A DNA stretch of 64,000 nt. It comes from GCA-2746605 sp963704835. GTDB taxonomy: Bacteria > Bacteroidota > Ignavibacteria > Ignavibacteriales > Melioribacteraceae. The notes below the pieces were generated by a model that ran no database searches, had not been told where the DNA came from, and worked only from the letters and a program-made list of their open reading frames with translations. Positions 18,378-27,870 of this stretch are shown one piece after another. Position 1 is the first letter of the stretch, and every line of letters begins with the position of its first letter. Position numbers and translations under genes: made by a program. The stretch covers positions 11,300 through 75,299 of the forward strand of contig CAVPHW010000025.1 in assembly GCA_963704835.1 (NCBI GenBank), given 5' to 3'.

Positions 18378-21300
18378 TTAATTTATTTCTTCAGTTAATA
18401 ATTTCTCTTTATCATTTCCCAAGGCATCATGTAAAACACTTTCGTAATCATTGGGAAATACTTTCACAAAACTCTTAAGAGAGTCTTCCCAATTTTCTAG
18501 AATATTTTTAGCAACACTACTATTTGTATTTACAAAGTGATTATTGATAAATTTCTTTAATTCCTTTTTATCTTCTTTGCTTTCAACCTTATAAAGACTA
18601 ACCATTTCCAAGTTGCACAAATTCTTAAAATTCTTGTTAACATCCCACACGTAAGCAATTCCGCCACTCATACCAGCAGCAAAATTTTTACCTGTTTTTC
18701 CTAATACTATAACTCTACCGCCGGTCATGTACTCGCAACCATGATCACCGATTCCTTCAACAACAACGTTAGCCCCACTATTCCTTACAGCGAATCTTTC
18801 TCCAGCTTTACCATTAATATATACTTCACCAGATATTGCCCCATAAAGAACAACGTTGCCTACAATAATATTTTTCTCTGCTTTTCTTTTACTTGCCTCA
18901 TTCGAAGCTATATTTATTTTTCCTCCTGAAAGGCCCTTACCAACATAATCATTGCAATCTCCCTCAAGATTAAACGTAATTCCTTTACTTAAAAATGCTC
19001 CAAAACTTTGACCGGCTGTACCTTCAAAATCTATAGTAATAGTGTCTTCAGGAAGTCCGGCAAGACCATATTTCCTGGCTACAATTGAACTGAGCATTGT
19101 GCCGATAGTTCTGTTTTCATTCCTAATCGTTTGAAAAAATCTTACTGGAATTCCTTTATCAATTGCTTTTTTACTTGCTTGAATTAATCTGTTATCCAAG
19201 GATTTTTCCAAAGGTATATGTTGGTTCTCGGAGTGATGTGTAGCTTTTTTAGCAGGAACATCTATTCTATGCAAGATACTTGTCAAATCTAAATGCTTGG
19301 CTTTCCAATGATCTACTTTATGAATTTTTGCTAGATAGTCAGGTTTGCCAACCAGATCATCAAATTTTTTAACACCTAATTGTGCCATTATTTCTCTCAC
19401 TTCTTCAGCAATAAAATTAAAGAAGTTAATTACATGTTCAGGTTTACCAACAAATAGTTTTCTTAATTCATCGTCTTGAGTCGCAATTCCAACCGAACAA
19501 GTATTAAGGTGACATTTCCTAAGCATAACACACCCCATTGAAATTAACGCAGAAGTTGCAAAACCAAATTCGTCAGCACCAAGCAATCCGGTAATAACAA
19601 CATCTCTTCCGGTTTTTAATTGCCCATCAACTTGAACTCTGATTCTTGTTCTTAGATCATTCATTACTAAAACTTGCTGGGTTTCTGCAATTCCAAACTC
19701 CATTGGCAAACCGGCATGTTTTATTGATGTTAAAGGGGAAGCCCCTGTACCACCTTCGTAACCGCTAATTAATACATGATCAGCTTTTCCTTTTGCAACG
19801 CCTGCAGCAACGGTACCAACACCTGCTTCAGCAACAAGTTTTACACTTACATCAGCTTGTGGATTTGATTTTTTCAGATCATATATGAGCTGAGCAAGAT
19901 CTTCAATTGAATATATATCATGATGCGGAGGTGGCGATATTAAACCAACCCCAGGAGTTGAATTTCTGGTTTTTGCAATATCCTTACTTACTTTGTGACC
20001 TGGAAGCTGTCCGCCTTCACCTGGCTTTGCACCTTGGGCCATCTTTATCTGAAGTTGATCTGCATTAACAAGATATTCTATATTAACGCCAAATCTTCCT
20101 TGTGCAACTTGTTTAATTCTACTTCTTTTTAAATTACCATCTTTATCAATTTTAAACCTTTCCGGATCTTCTCCACCTTCACCTGTATTCGAAAAACCGC
20201 CAAGTCTATTCATCGCAACAGCTAATGTTTCATGTGCTTCTTTGGATATTGATCCATAACTCATTGCCCCGGTGGCAAATCTTTTTACAATCTCGCTGGC
20301 TGGCTCAACTTCTTCTATTGGGATAGATTTTCTGTTTCTGAATTTTAAATATGATCGCAGTAATCCATAATTTTTTTCAGGATCATTAATAATATTAGAA
20401 TATTTCTTATATGCATGATAATCGTTGTTTCTAACCGCTTGCTGAAGTAAGGCTATTGTTTCGGGATTCCATTGATGACTTTCACCTTCTTCTCTCCAAC
20501 TATAAAAACCTCCGCTATCAAGAGCATGTATCAAATTGTCAGTAAATGCAGATTCATGTCGCATGTCCGCTTCTTTCTCAATAATATCTAAACCCAATCC
20601 ACCAATTCTAGAAACTGTACCAGTAAAATATTTTTGAATCACTTGATCATTTAATCCAACACATTCAAAAATTTGTGCTCCGCAATAGGAATGAATTGTT
20701 GATATCCCCATTTTAGAAATTACTTTAAATAATCCTTTTGAAACAGCATTTATAAAATTGCTTTCTGCTTCCGGATAGGAAATATTTTCTAGTTCATCAT
20801 TCTTAATTAATTCTTCAATTGTCTCAAAAGCCAAATATGGATTAATAGCATTTGCGCCATAACCAATTAGTGTGGCAAAGTGATGGACTTCTCTTGCCTC
20901 TCCGGTTTCTAATACTATACTAATTTTTGTTCTGGTTCCTTTTTTTACCAAATGATGATGCAGCCCAGAACAAGCCAACAAACTCGGAATTGGCAATGTA
21001 TCTTTATCAACTCCTCTATCGCTGAGAATGATTAACGAAACTCCACTTTCAATTAACTTGTCACTTTTAATAAATACTTCAGATAGTGCTCGCTCTAACC
21101 CACCAACTTTATTTTTAGAATAAATTAAAGGAACAACTTCTGAAACAAGCTGGTCTTTTTTTAAAGTCTTAAGTTTATTTAATTGACTATTTGTAATTAT
21201 CGGTGTATCAAGTTTTATTCTTCGGCAATGAAAGGGTGTTTCAGCTAACAAGTTCAACTCAGGTCCCAACATAACCTCTTGGGACATTATAATTTCTTCT

Positions 21301-22907
21301 CTGATTGGATCTATTGGCGGATTTGTGACTTGCGCAAATAATTGTTTAAAATAATTAAAAAGCAATTGTGGTTTTTTACTCAAAATAGCTAAAGGAGTAT
21401 CTGCTCCCATTGATCCGGTTGCTTCATAGCCATCAATTGCCATAGGTTTAACAATAAATTTTATGTCCTCAAGAGAGTAACCAAATACTTTTTGCTTAGC
21501 TAAAACACTTACCTTTGTTACACTACTTTCCTTTTCTTCTTTCAATGAATTAATATCGATTAAGTTCGAATCAAGCCATTTTTTATATGGTTTCTTTGAA
21601 ATTATTTCGTTCTTAATTTCTTCATCTCTAATAACTCTGCCTTCCTCTGTATCGACTAAAAATATTTTCCCAGGCTGCAGCCTTCCTTTTTTTAGTATTG
21701 TTCTTTCATCAATATCTAATGTCCCCGATTCTGATGCCATAACAATTTTGTCTTCCTCTGTTATAAAGTATCGTAACGGTCGGAGTCCATTTCTATCTAA
21801 TATCGATCCAATATATCTTCCGTCTGTAAAACAAATAGCGGCTGGTCCATCCCAAGGCTCCATCAAACAAGAATGATATTTATAAAAAGCCCTTTTTTCT
21901 TCAGACATTTCTATCTCTTCAGAAATAGCTTCAGGTATCATCATCATCAATGCGTGAGGTAAAGACCTTCCTGAATACACCAAAGCTTCTAAGACATTAT
22001 CAAATGCTGCAGAATCACTTTTACTCGGTGCTATCATTGGTGCAATTCGTTTTAAATCTTCCCCAAAATTTTGCCCTTGAAATAAGCTTTCTCTAGCATT
22101 GAACCAATTCTTGTTTCCTTTTAAAGTATTGATTTCTCCATTATGAGCAATCATTCTAAATGGATGAGCTAATGCCCAAGTAGGAAATGTGTTTGTGCTA
22201 TATCTTGAGTGAACTAAGGCAATTGATGAGCTAAAATCTTCCTGGTTGAGGTCAGGGAAAAAAGCTCTCAATTGTTCGGCCATTAATTGGCCTTTATAAA
22301 CAAGTGTTTTTGAGGATAAACTACAGATGTAGAAATAATTTTTCTGCCCAACATCTAATGATCTTATTTTTAGACCAATTCGCTTTCTAATAACCAGTAA
22401 TTTTCTTTCAAAATCGGCAATATTTGTTTCCTCGCCTCTTTCAATGAATAACTGCTTAAATACTGGCATTAGGGATTTTGCCACATCACCAATATCTTCT
22501 GGATTTGTTGGTAAATCTCTAAAACCAATAAATATTTCACCTTCTTCGTTTACAATACTTTCAATTACATGCTCAACTTTATGTCGTTCTTCAGCTATTG
22601 TAGGAAGAAAGATTAAACCTACGCCATAATTCCCTTTTTCAGGTAAATCGAAGTCTATATCAAAGCATACCCTACGCAAAAACTCATCTGGAATTTGGAC
22701 AGTTATTCCAGCACCATCACCGGTTTTTGGGTCGCATCCAACAGCTCCTCTGTGTTTTAGATTTTCTAATATCTCAATGCCATTTCGAACTATTTCATGA
22801 GATGAAATTCCTTTAATGTTTGCAACAAATCCAACACCGCAGCTATCATGTTCAAACTCTGGATAATACATACCCACTTTTGCAGGTAAAGAATTATTCG
22901 TATACAT
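18378..22907 (-). CDS. gltB: Glutamate synthase large subunit (GOGAT alpha)
   Basis: A 1509-residue GltB that makes glutamate from glutamine and 2-oxoglutarate. The N-terminal class II glutamine amidotransferase domain carries the catalytic Cys in EFEHDSCGVGFVANI (about residue 22, so a short propeptide is likely removed). The FMN-binding synthase domain includes PGEGGQLPGHKVSKDIAKTR. The [3Fe-4S] cluster motif is MLRKCHLNTCSVGIATQ, and the C-terminal GXGXG beta-helix domain has the expected glycine repeats. The 4.5-kb frame is intact. Upstream lies a 54-base spacer and then two hairpins (22961-23045). Confidence 0.95.
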   Translation of the reverse strand: MYTNNSLPAKVGMYYPEFEHDSCGVGFVANIKGISSHEIVRNGIEILENLKHRGAVGCDPKTGDGAGITVQIPDEFLRRVCFDIDFDLPEKGNYGVGLIFLPTIAEERHKVEHVIESIVNEEGEIFIGFRDLPTNPEDIGDVAKSLMPVFKQLFIERGEETNIADFERKLLVIRKRIGLKIRSLDVGQKNYFYICSLSSKTLVYKGQLMAEQLRAFFPDLNQEDFSSSIALVHSRYSTNTFPTWALAHPFRMIAHNGEINTLKGNKNWFNARESLFQGQNFGEDLKRIAPMIAPSKSDSAAFDNVLEALVYSGRSLPHALMMMIPEAISEEIEMSEEKRAFYKYHSCLMEPWDGPAAICFTDGRYIGSILDRNGLRPLRYFITEEDKIVMASESGTLDIDERTILKKGRLQPGKIFLVDTEEGRVIRDEEIKNEIISKKPYKKWLDSNLIDINSLKEEKESSVTKVSVLAKQKVFGYSLEDIKFIVKPMAIDGYEATGSMGADTPLAILSKKPQLLFNYFKQLFAQVTNPPIDPIREEIIMSQEVMLGPELNLLAETPFHCRRIKLDTPIITNSQLNKLKTLKKDQLVSEVVPLIYSKNKVGGLERALSEVFIKSDKLIESGVSLIILSDRGVDKDTLPIPSLLACSGLHHHLVKKGTRTKISIVLETGEAREVHHFATLIGYGANAINPYLAFETIEELIKNDELENISYPEAESNFINAVSKGLFKVISKMGISTIHSYCGAQIFECVGLNDQVIQKYFTGTVSRIGGLGLDIIEKEADMRHESAFTDNLIHALDSGGFYSWREEGESHQWNPETIALLQQAVRNNDYHAYKKYSNIINDPEKNYGLLRSYLKFRNRKSIPIEEVEPASEIVKRFATGAMSYGSISKEAHETLAVAMNRLGGFSNTGEGGEDPERFKIDKDGNLKRSRIKQVAQGRFGVNIEYLVNADQLQIKMAQGAKPGEGGQLPGHKVSKDIAKTRNSTPGVGLISPPPHHDIYSIEDLAQLIYDLKKSNPQADVSVKLVAEAGVGTVAAGVAKGKADHVLISGYEGGTGASPLTSIKHAGLPMEFGIAETQQVLVMNDLRTRIRVQVDGQLKTGRDVVITGLLGADEFGFATSALISMGCVMLRKCHLNTCSVGIATQDDELRKLFVGKPEHVINFFNFIAEEVREIMAQLGVKKFDDLVGKPDYLAKIHKVDHWKAKHLDLTSILHRIDVPAKKATHHSENQHIPLEKSLDNRLIQASKKAIDKGIPVRFFQTIRNENRTIGTMLSSIVARKYGLAGLPEDTITIDFEGTAGQSFGAFLSKGITFNLEGDCNDYVGKGLSGGKINIASNEASKRKAEKNIIVGNVVLYGAISGEVYINGKAGERFAVRNSGANVVVEGIGDHGCEYMTGGRVIVLGKTGKNFAAGMSGGIAYVWDVNKNFKNLCNLEMVSLYKVESKEDKKELKKFINNHFVNTNSSVAKNILENWEDSLKSFVKVFPNDYESVLHDALGNDKEKLLTEEIN

Positions 22908-22960
22908 AGAATATCCTTAATAAAAAAAATAGTGTAACTGAAATTTTCAAGAATTTTAAT

Positions 22961-23045
22961 TCCCAATTACTGTTTTAAGATCATTAATAACAGTTTAATG
23001 GGAACTTCAATTTTGTGAGGGATCTGCCTCGGGGTGAATTGAAGT
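22961..23045 (-). promoter_or_regulatory. Structured 5' leader of gltB: two adjoining hairpins
   Basis: In the gltB transcript the first hairpin pairs 23037-23045 with 23004-23012 (9 bp, ACTTCAATT/AATTGAAGT) and holds an inner GAGG/CCTC stem (23027-23030 with 23017-23020) and C-rich unpaired bases. The second, directly adjoining, pairs TCCCA at 22961-22965 with TGGGA at 22999-23003 and ACTGTT with AACAGT inside. The layout resembles a riboswitch or attenuator. I do not recognise a known class and see no U-run straight after the second hairpin. Confidence 0.45.
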
Positions 23046-23274
23046 TATATTTACAAAGGATCTAAAATAACAAAAACACAAAAAAAATCAACCTAATAAT
23101 AAAGAATATCCAATTATATTTAGGTATTATCCAATAATTTTAACCATAAATAAGGAAATATACACAAAGAACAATATATGATAAGGTGAATATCTTCTTA
23201 CAACTAATAATACACAAACTAAAATGCTAAGAAAAATGTTGATCTAATAATTAATAAACTTACTTTTAGCAAAG
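23046..23274. other. AT-rich non-coding stretch
   Basis: Between the gltB leader and the porin gene I see only A/T-rich sequence with no convincing reading frame, RNA gene or repeat. It should hold the gltBD promoter, read on the minus strand, but I cannot place it with confidence. Confidence 0.5.
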
Positions 23275-23967
23275 TTATATGTTCAAACTAAAACCAAACA
23301 ATAGATATCCGACTTCTTGATTAGGATTAACGATAAATGTTGTAAATACAGGTAATGAAAAATTCTCAGTTATATTAATTTCTCTTGAAACTGTTGCTCC
23401 TATATTGATCAAATTAAACTTAGTAGTCTCATAATAGGTGTTCTCTCCACCAGGGGTTCCGCCAATAAATATATTTAACCCAACTTCATTTACTTCTGTA
23501 GAATAGCCAAGTTCAAAATAAACTGATTTATCATCATCATTTGATACATTAATGTATGCAGCAAGTGAAATTGGAATACTTTCCGAACCACCATAACTTA
23601 ATCCAACCTCCAGGGTGTGAGCTCCTCCATCTTTAAAATTCCCAATTTTAATTCCATTATTTGGAAAATAATAATCTGTAACGATTAAAGAAAAATCTGC
23701 AATTGAATAGCTTGCATAAAAATCAATCTCTTCACTCCCATTTGATGTTGTTGTTAATGGATATGAACCCCAAATTCCAACTTCAAAATCTCCTGATGTA
23801 AATGCCATTGAAGGTTGAAGACTAAATGAGTTTCCGAAATCTAATCCTCTCCACAAATACCGACTAACAAAATCAGAACCAGCGGAAAGAGTTGACTGAG
23901 AAAAACTTGTGTTGCTAATTAATAGTACAGCAAAAATTGACCATATAATATTTTTAGAATATTTCAT
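23275..23967 (-). CDS. TorF-like putative outer-membrane porin
   Basis: A 230-residue beta-barrel protein. A signal peptide (residues 1-23, ending SFSQ) is followed by LSAGSDFVSRYLWRGLDFGN, which is the typical start of the TorF/Gcw_chp family. It ends in a strand with LLFGFSLNI and a hydrophobic last residue. Proteins of this family are putative small porins. It lies 35 bases downstream of amtB on the same strand, so it may help ammonium or small amines cross the outer membrane; that role is an inference from position. Confidence 0.7.
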   Translation of the reverse strand: MKYSKNIIWSIFAVLLISNTSFSQSTLSAGSDFVSRYLWRGLDFGNSFSLQPSMAFTSGDFEVGIWGSYPLTTTSNGSEEIDFYASYSIADFSLIVTDYYFPNNGIKIGNFKDGGAHTLEVGLSYGGSESIPISLAAYINVSNDDDKSVYFELGYSTEVNEVGLNIFIGGTPGGENTYYETTKFNLINIGATVSREINITENFSLPVFTTFIVNPNQEVGYLLFGFSLNI

Positions 23968-24002
23968 TGTAACTCCACATTTGAATAATTATTAAACGTA
24001 AT

Positions 24003-25253
24003 TTAGCTTACCTTTTCAAAATCCGGATAAGCTTCCATTGAGTGTTCGCCTAAATCTAAACCACCAATTTCTTCTTCTTCAGAAACACGTAAACCCATTG
24101 TCTTTTTTAGAATAAACCATAAAATACCTGTAAATAAAACAACAAAAGATCCAACAGCTAAAACACCTTTTAATTGAATCCACAATTGATCAAAGCCTGC
24201 CTTTGATCCCCAAATTCCAACAGCTAGTGTACCAAAGATTCCGCAAACAAGATGAACAGAAAGTGCGCCAACAGGGTCATCAATTTTTATTTTATCAAAA
24301 AATATTACTGCCAACACAACAAGGACACCTGAAATTGCACCAATAATTATTGATGATGCTGGTCCCATTAAATCAGCACCAGCTGTTATTCCAACAAGTC
24401 CGGCTAAAATTCCGTTAAGCACCATTGTAATATCTGGGCTTTTTAATAAACTCCATGCTGTAATCATTGCTCCAATTGCTCCGGCAGAAGCAGCGAGTGA
24501 TGTTGTAACAAGCACAAGGGATACAGCTCCTGGATCGGCAGATAGTACTGAACCTCCATTAAAACCAAACCATCCTAGCCATAGCAGAAAAACTCCAATT
24601 GCTGCTAATGGCATACTATGCCCAGGAATTGGTGAAACACCTTTTTTTGTATATTTTCCAATTCTAGGACCAAGAAATATTACTCCCATCAAAGCACCCC
24701 AACCACCAACAGAATGAACAAGAGTTGATCCAGCAAAATCATAAAATCCTAAAGTATCCAGGAAACCACCACCCCATTTCCACATTCCAGTAATTGGATA
24801 AGCAATTCCAACAAAAAGTGTTGAAAAAACCAAAAATGTACTTAGTTTTATCCGTTCTGCAACTGCCCCAGAAACAATTGTAGCCGCGGTAGCTGCAAAC
24901 ATTCCCTGAAATAGGAAATCTGTCCAATATGTGTAACCAATATTATAAGCAGGTGTTAATCCGGCAGCATCTGTCGAAATTCCAAAACCTGAAAAGCCAA
25001 ACAATGCACCAACGTAATCTGCACCTGGATACATCAAATTGAACCCAACGATAGTATATGTAATTAATCCAATTGCTGGAATTATTGCATTTTTAAATAA
25101 AATATTTACTGTGTTTTTTGAACGAGTTAAACCCACTTCAAGAGTTGCAAATCCCAAATGCATAATAAATACTAATGCTGTTGCAATCATCATCCACAGA
25201 TTATTAACCGTAAAAAGATTATTGGTAACGGAATTCATTAATTCTTCTGACAT
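24003..25253 (-). CDS. amtB: Ammonium transporter
   Basis: A 416-residue, multi-pass Amt/MEP/Rh ammonium channel. Conserved segments are visible: FLFQGMFAATAATIVSGAVA with the gating Phe, YDFAGSTLVHSVGGWGALMG with the first pore His, and SVHLVCGIFGTLAVGIW with the second. About eleven hydrophobic segments are present. The C-terminal tail is cytoplasmic and is where PII-type proteins bind. Its start lies 28 bases downstream of the PII gene, the conserved glnK-amtB pairing. Confidence 0.95.
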   Translation of the reverse strand: MSEELMNSVTNNLFTVNNLWMMIATALVFIMHLGFATLEVGLTRSKNTVNILFKNAIIPAIGLITYTIVGFNLMYPGADYVGALFGFSGFGISTDAAGLTPAYNIGYTYWTDFLFQGMFAATAATIVSGAVAERIKLSTFLVFSTLFVGIAYPITGMWKWGGGFLDTLGFYDFAGSTLVHSVGGWGALMGVIFLGPRIGKYTKKGVSPIPGHSMPLAAIGVFLLWLGWFGFNGGSVLSADPGAVSLVLVTTSLAASAGAIGAMITAWSLLKSPDITMVLNGILAGLVGITAGADLMGPASSIIIGAISGVLVVLAVIFFDKIKIDDPVGALSVHLVCGIFGTLAVGIWGSKAGFDQLWIQLKGVLAVGSFVVLFTGILWFILKKTMGLRVSEEEEIGGLDLGEHSMEAYPDFEKVS

Positions 25254-25281
25254 TTATTTCTCCATTAAATTTTTATAAATA

Positions 25282-25620
25282 TTAAACTGCACTTTCACCA
25301 GATTCTTCAGTTCTAATTCTGATTGCATCTTCAACTGGAATAATGAATATTTTTCCATCTCCAATTTTTCCAGTTTTACCAATTTTAATTATTATTTCAA
25401 TTGCTTTTTCCACCAATTCGTCTGGACAGATAAGTTCAACTTTTATTTTTGGAACAAATTCTAAATTGTACTCCGAACCGCGATAAATTTCTTTATGCCC
25501 TTTTTGTCTACCATAACCTCTAACTTCCGTTACGGTAATACCAGCAAAACCTGCTTCTTGAAGTTCGCTATGTAGATCTTCAAGTTTGCTTGGTCTTATG
25601 ATTGCTTCAACTTTTTTCAT
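25282..25620 (-). CDS. glnK: PII nitrogen regulatory protein
   Basis: A 112-residue PII protein, which senses ATP/ADP and 2-oxoglutarate and gates AmtB. MKKVEAIIRPSKLEDLHSEL and TEVRGYGRQKGHKEIYRG are hallmark segments, and YRGSEYNLEF in the T-loop keeps the Tyr that is uridylylated in many PII proteins. GKIGDGKIFIIPVEDAIRIR is the C-terminal nucleotide loop. Linkage to amtB favours glnK over glnB. A good AAGGAG site precedes the ATG. Confidence 0.9.
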   Translation of the reverse strand: MKKVEAIIRPSKLEDLHSELQEAGFAGITVTEVRGYGRQKGHKEIYRGSEYNLEFVPKIKVELICPDELVEKAIEIIIKIGKTGKIGDGKIFIIPVEDAIRIRTEESGESAV

Positions 25621-25872
25621 TCACTTCTCCTTTTTATGGTAAAATTCAATTAAATGCTTATAATATTCGTAACATTTCATCTATTGACTTATTTTATAAG
25701 TTAAAGAGTGTAAATATATAAAATAAATATGGGTTGTCAAGAGTTTTGACTAATTTTTATAAAATATTTTGATAATAATCGATATTAGTAAGAATTAGCT
25801 GGTTATCTAAAGGCAAGATTTCTAAGTTTTATCTTTCAGTAAATTGAGTGGTTGGGTTACGGGAAATAAAAA

Positions 25873-25891
25873 AGCCATCAAAATGATGGCT
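25873..25891 (-). terminator. Intrinsic terminator after the dodecin gene
   Basis: AGCCATCA (25873-25880) and TGATGGCT (25884-25891) form a perfect 8-bp stem with a 3-base loop. On the minus strand it is followed by six T. It ends the DUF937-htpX-dodecin transcript. The rest of 25621-25872 is AT-rich spacer that should hold the glnK promoter; I see nothing else in it. Confidence 0.8.
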
Positions 25892-25920
25892 AAAATAATA
25901 ATTCAAGAAGTTTCTGCGAG

Positions 25921-26136
25921 TTATTCTACTGTAAAAGCCAATTTAACATTTGCCTTATACTGAACAATTTTTCCACCATCAACTTTTGCACTATGTTTTA
26001 TAACTTCAACACCTGTAATTCCCTTAATTGATTTGGAAGCTTTTGCAACAGCTTGAGCAACTGCATCTTCAAAACTCTTTTCTGAAATACCAATAATTTC
26101 TACAACTTTAATTGCACCTGAACTAATGTTTGCCAT
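25921..26136 (-). CDS. Dodecin family flavin-binding protein
   Basis: A 71-residue dodecin, a small protein that forms dodecamers and stores flavin. The IKVVEIIGISEKSFEDAVAQ opening, AVAKASKSIKGITGVEVIKH and YKANVKLAFTVE match the beta-alpha-beta-beta fold. It begins 12 bases after the htpX stop with AGGAG upstream, so it is the last gene of the operon, and a terminator follows. Confidence 0.9.
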   Translation of the reverse strand: MANISSGAIKVVEIIGISEKSFEDAVAQAVAKASKSIKGITGVEVIKHSAKVDGGKIVQYKANVKLAFTVE

Positions 26137-26148
26137 GTTCTTCTCCTT

Positions 26149-26982
26149 TTATTTGTTAATTTTTTGCCCTGCAATTTCTTCTAATCTTCGTATTCTTTCT
26201 TCTGTTGCCGGATGTGTTGAAAACAATTTCTGCATTCCTCCAAAAAATGGATTAATGATGAACATATGGGAATCTGATTCCCTTCCTGTTCTCATTGGAA
26301 TTTGTTGAACTCCCATTTGCAACTTATAAAGAGCTGTTGCAAGTCCTAATGGTTTGCCGCTTAATTCTGCACCATCCCTATCTGCAGCATATTCTCTCAC
26401 TCGCGAAATTGCCATTTTTATAATCATTCCACCAATTGGGGCAGCAATCATCATGGCAATACCCAACAATGGGTTGTCTCTTCTATCACTACCAAAACCA
26501 ACAAAATGAGCCAAAGTAGCAAGTGCACCAGCAAATGTTGAAGCAACAGCACTAGTTAGAATATCTCTATTCTTAACATGAGCTAATTCATGAGCCATTA
26601 CACCTTTTAACTCGTCAGTATTTAAGATTCTTAATATTCCTTGGGATGCAGCTACTGCGGCATGACTGGGATTTCTTCCCGTTGCAAATGCATTTGGTGT
26701 AGCTTCCGGTGTTATAAATACTTTGGGCATTGGTAAATTTGCCTTGGCCGCCAATTCTCCAACAAGTTCGTATAACCCACTTGGATGACCAGCTTGAATT
26801 TCCCCTGCTTTGTATCTCTTAAGAACCATTTTATCACTAAACCAGTAACTGTAAAAATTCATTCCTCCAGCCATTAGTAGTGCTATTAAGGTTCCTGTTC
26901 TTCCACCTAAGATTCCTCCAACCCAAACAAGTATAAGGGTTAGAGTCATCATTAATAAAAATGTTCTAAATCCACTTTTCAT
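26149..26982 (-). CDS. htpX: HtpX-type membrane zinc protease
   Basis: A 277-residue M48 membrane metalloprotease that degrades misfolded membrane proteins. The zinc site is GVMAHELAHVKNRDIL, with the third ligand in REYAADRDGAELSG. Two N-terminal hydrophobic segments (residues about 5-40) and two more near 150-190 match HtpX. I chose ATG 26982: it is preceded by AGGTG, and the upstream in-frame ATG overlaps the end of the DUF937 gene. The gap to that gene is 7 bases. Confidence 0.9.
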   Translation of the reverse strand: MKSGFRTFLLMMTLTLILVWVGGILGGRTGTLIALLMAGGMNFYSYWFSDKMVLKRYKAGEIQAGHPSGLYELVGELAAKANLPMPKVFITPEATPNAFATGRNPSHAAVAASQGILRILNTDELKGVMAHELAHVKNRDILTSAVASTFAGALATLAHFVGFGSDRRDNPLLGIAMMIAAPIGGMIIKMAISRVREYAADRDGAELSGKPLGLATALYKLQMGVQQIPMRTGRESDSHMFIINPFFGGMQKLFSTHPATEERIRRLEEIAGQKINK

Positions 26983-26989
26983 AATACAC

Positions 26990-27582
26990 CTACTTTTTTC
27001 CACCTAATAAACTTCCAAGTAATCCGCCTAATAATCCGCCGCCACCTTTTGATGACGAAGAACCGCCACCTAATCCACTCATTAAAAATCCAGCAACATC
27101 ATCTAAAACACTTCCATCACCATCTTGATCCAATAAGGATGCAATACCACTAACACCAGCTTCCGCTATCTTTTTGTTTTGTTAAATATCCCAAAACTAA
27201 TGGAGCTAACATTGGAATTATCTTAGCTGCCGTTCCACTATCCATATTAAATTGTTTTCCAAATAAATTTGAAGCTTGAAGTCCAGCCTCTCCTAATAAA
27301 CCACCCAAGCGCTGGATCTGGATTTGAATCCTGAGCTTTGCTTGAAAACAGACCACTAATATCATCCAAAACATTAGAACTGCCATATTTGTTTAAGATA
27401 TGTTCAACTCTTGCTTCACCACCATGATTATCTTTTTGTTTTTTTAATCCGCCTAAAATCATTGGCAAAACTTGTGGTATAATTGCGCCGGCTGTTTTAC
27501 TGTCAATTCCCAAGCTAGATGATAATTGATCTGTAACTTGAGATCCCATTGATCCCATAAAATCGTCTAAAAAACTTCCCAT
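26990..27582 (-). CDS. DUF937 (YidB-like) protein (two frameshifts)
   Basis: ATG 27582 follows GAGGAG and reads MGSFLDDFMGSMGSQVTDQL, SLGIDSKTAGAIIPQVLPMI and VLDDISGLFSS. The frame breaks near 27300 and again near 27170, and the last part reads IAEAGVSGIASLLDQDGDGS and ends in a Gly/Ser-rich LLGGLLGSLLGGKK tail with stop at 26990. Removing one base at each site gives about 196 residues. The repeated helical units and glycine tail are typical of DUF937 proteins, whose role is unknown. It is the first gene of the operon with htpX. Confidence 0.7.
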
Positions 27583-27721
27583 TTCTCCTCTTAATTTAAA
27601 TATTAATTGTTTCACAATATAAAATAAATCTTAAACAATGTAAAACTAATTTAAGAACTAACTTATTATATATTAAGATATTTAGATCGTTTTATTTGTT
27701 GAAAGTGAGAAGAATATTAAG

Positions 27722-27811
27722 CTAATTTTTAGGATTTTCTTCATACCATCCAAGTTTGTTTAACACACCTTTGGAATAAACATCATCCCAGTGTGTTTGT
27801 TTATCATTCAA
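27722..27811 (-). pseudogene. N-terminal remnant of a class I SAM methyltransferase
   Basis: From TTG 27811 the frame reads LNDKQTHWDDVYSKGVLNKL then GWYEENPKN and stops. The pattern 'THW-DVY----LGWYE-NP' is the usual N-terminus of a small SAM-dependent methyltransferase family, but the Rossmann core is missing. It is probably a deletion remnant at the edge of the metal island. Confidence 0.45.
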
Positions 27812-27870
27812 TTTTTATTCCCATCTTTATTTTTCGACACCAATACCACCTTCACTAAATAACTAATTAA

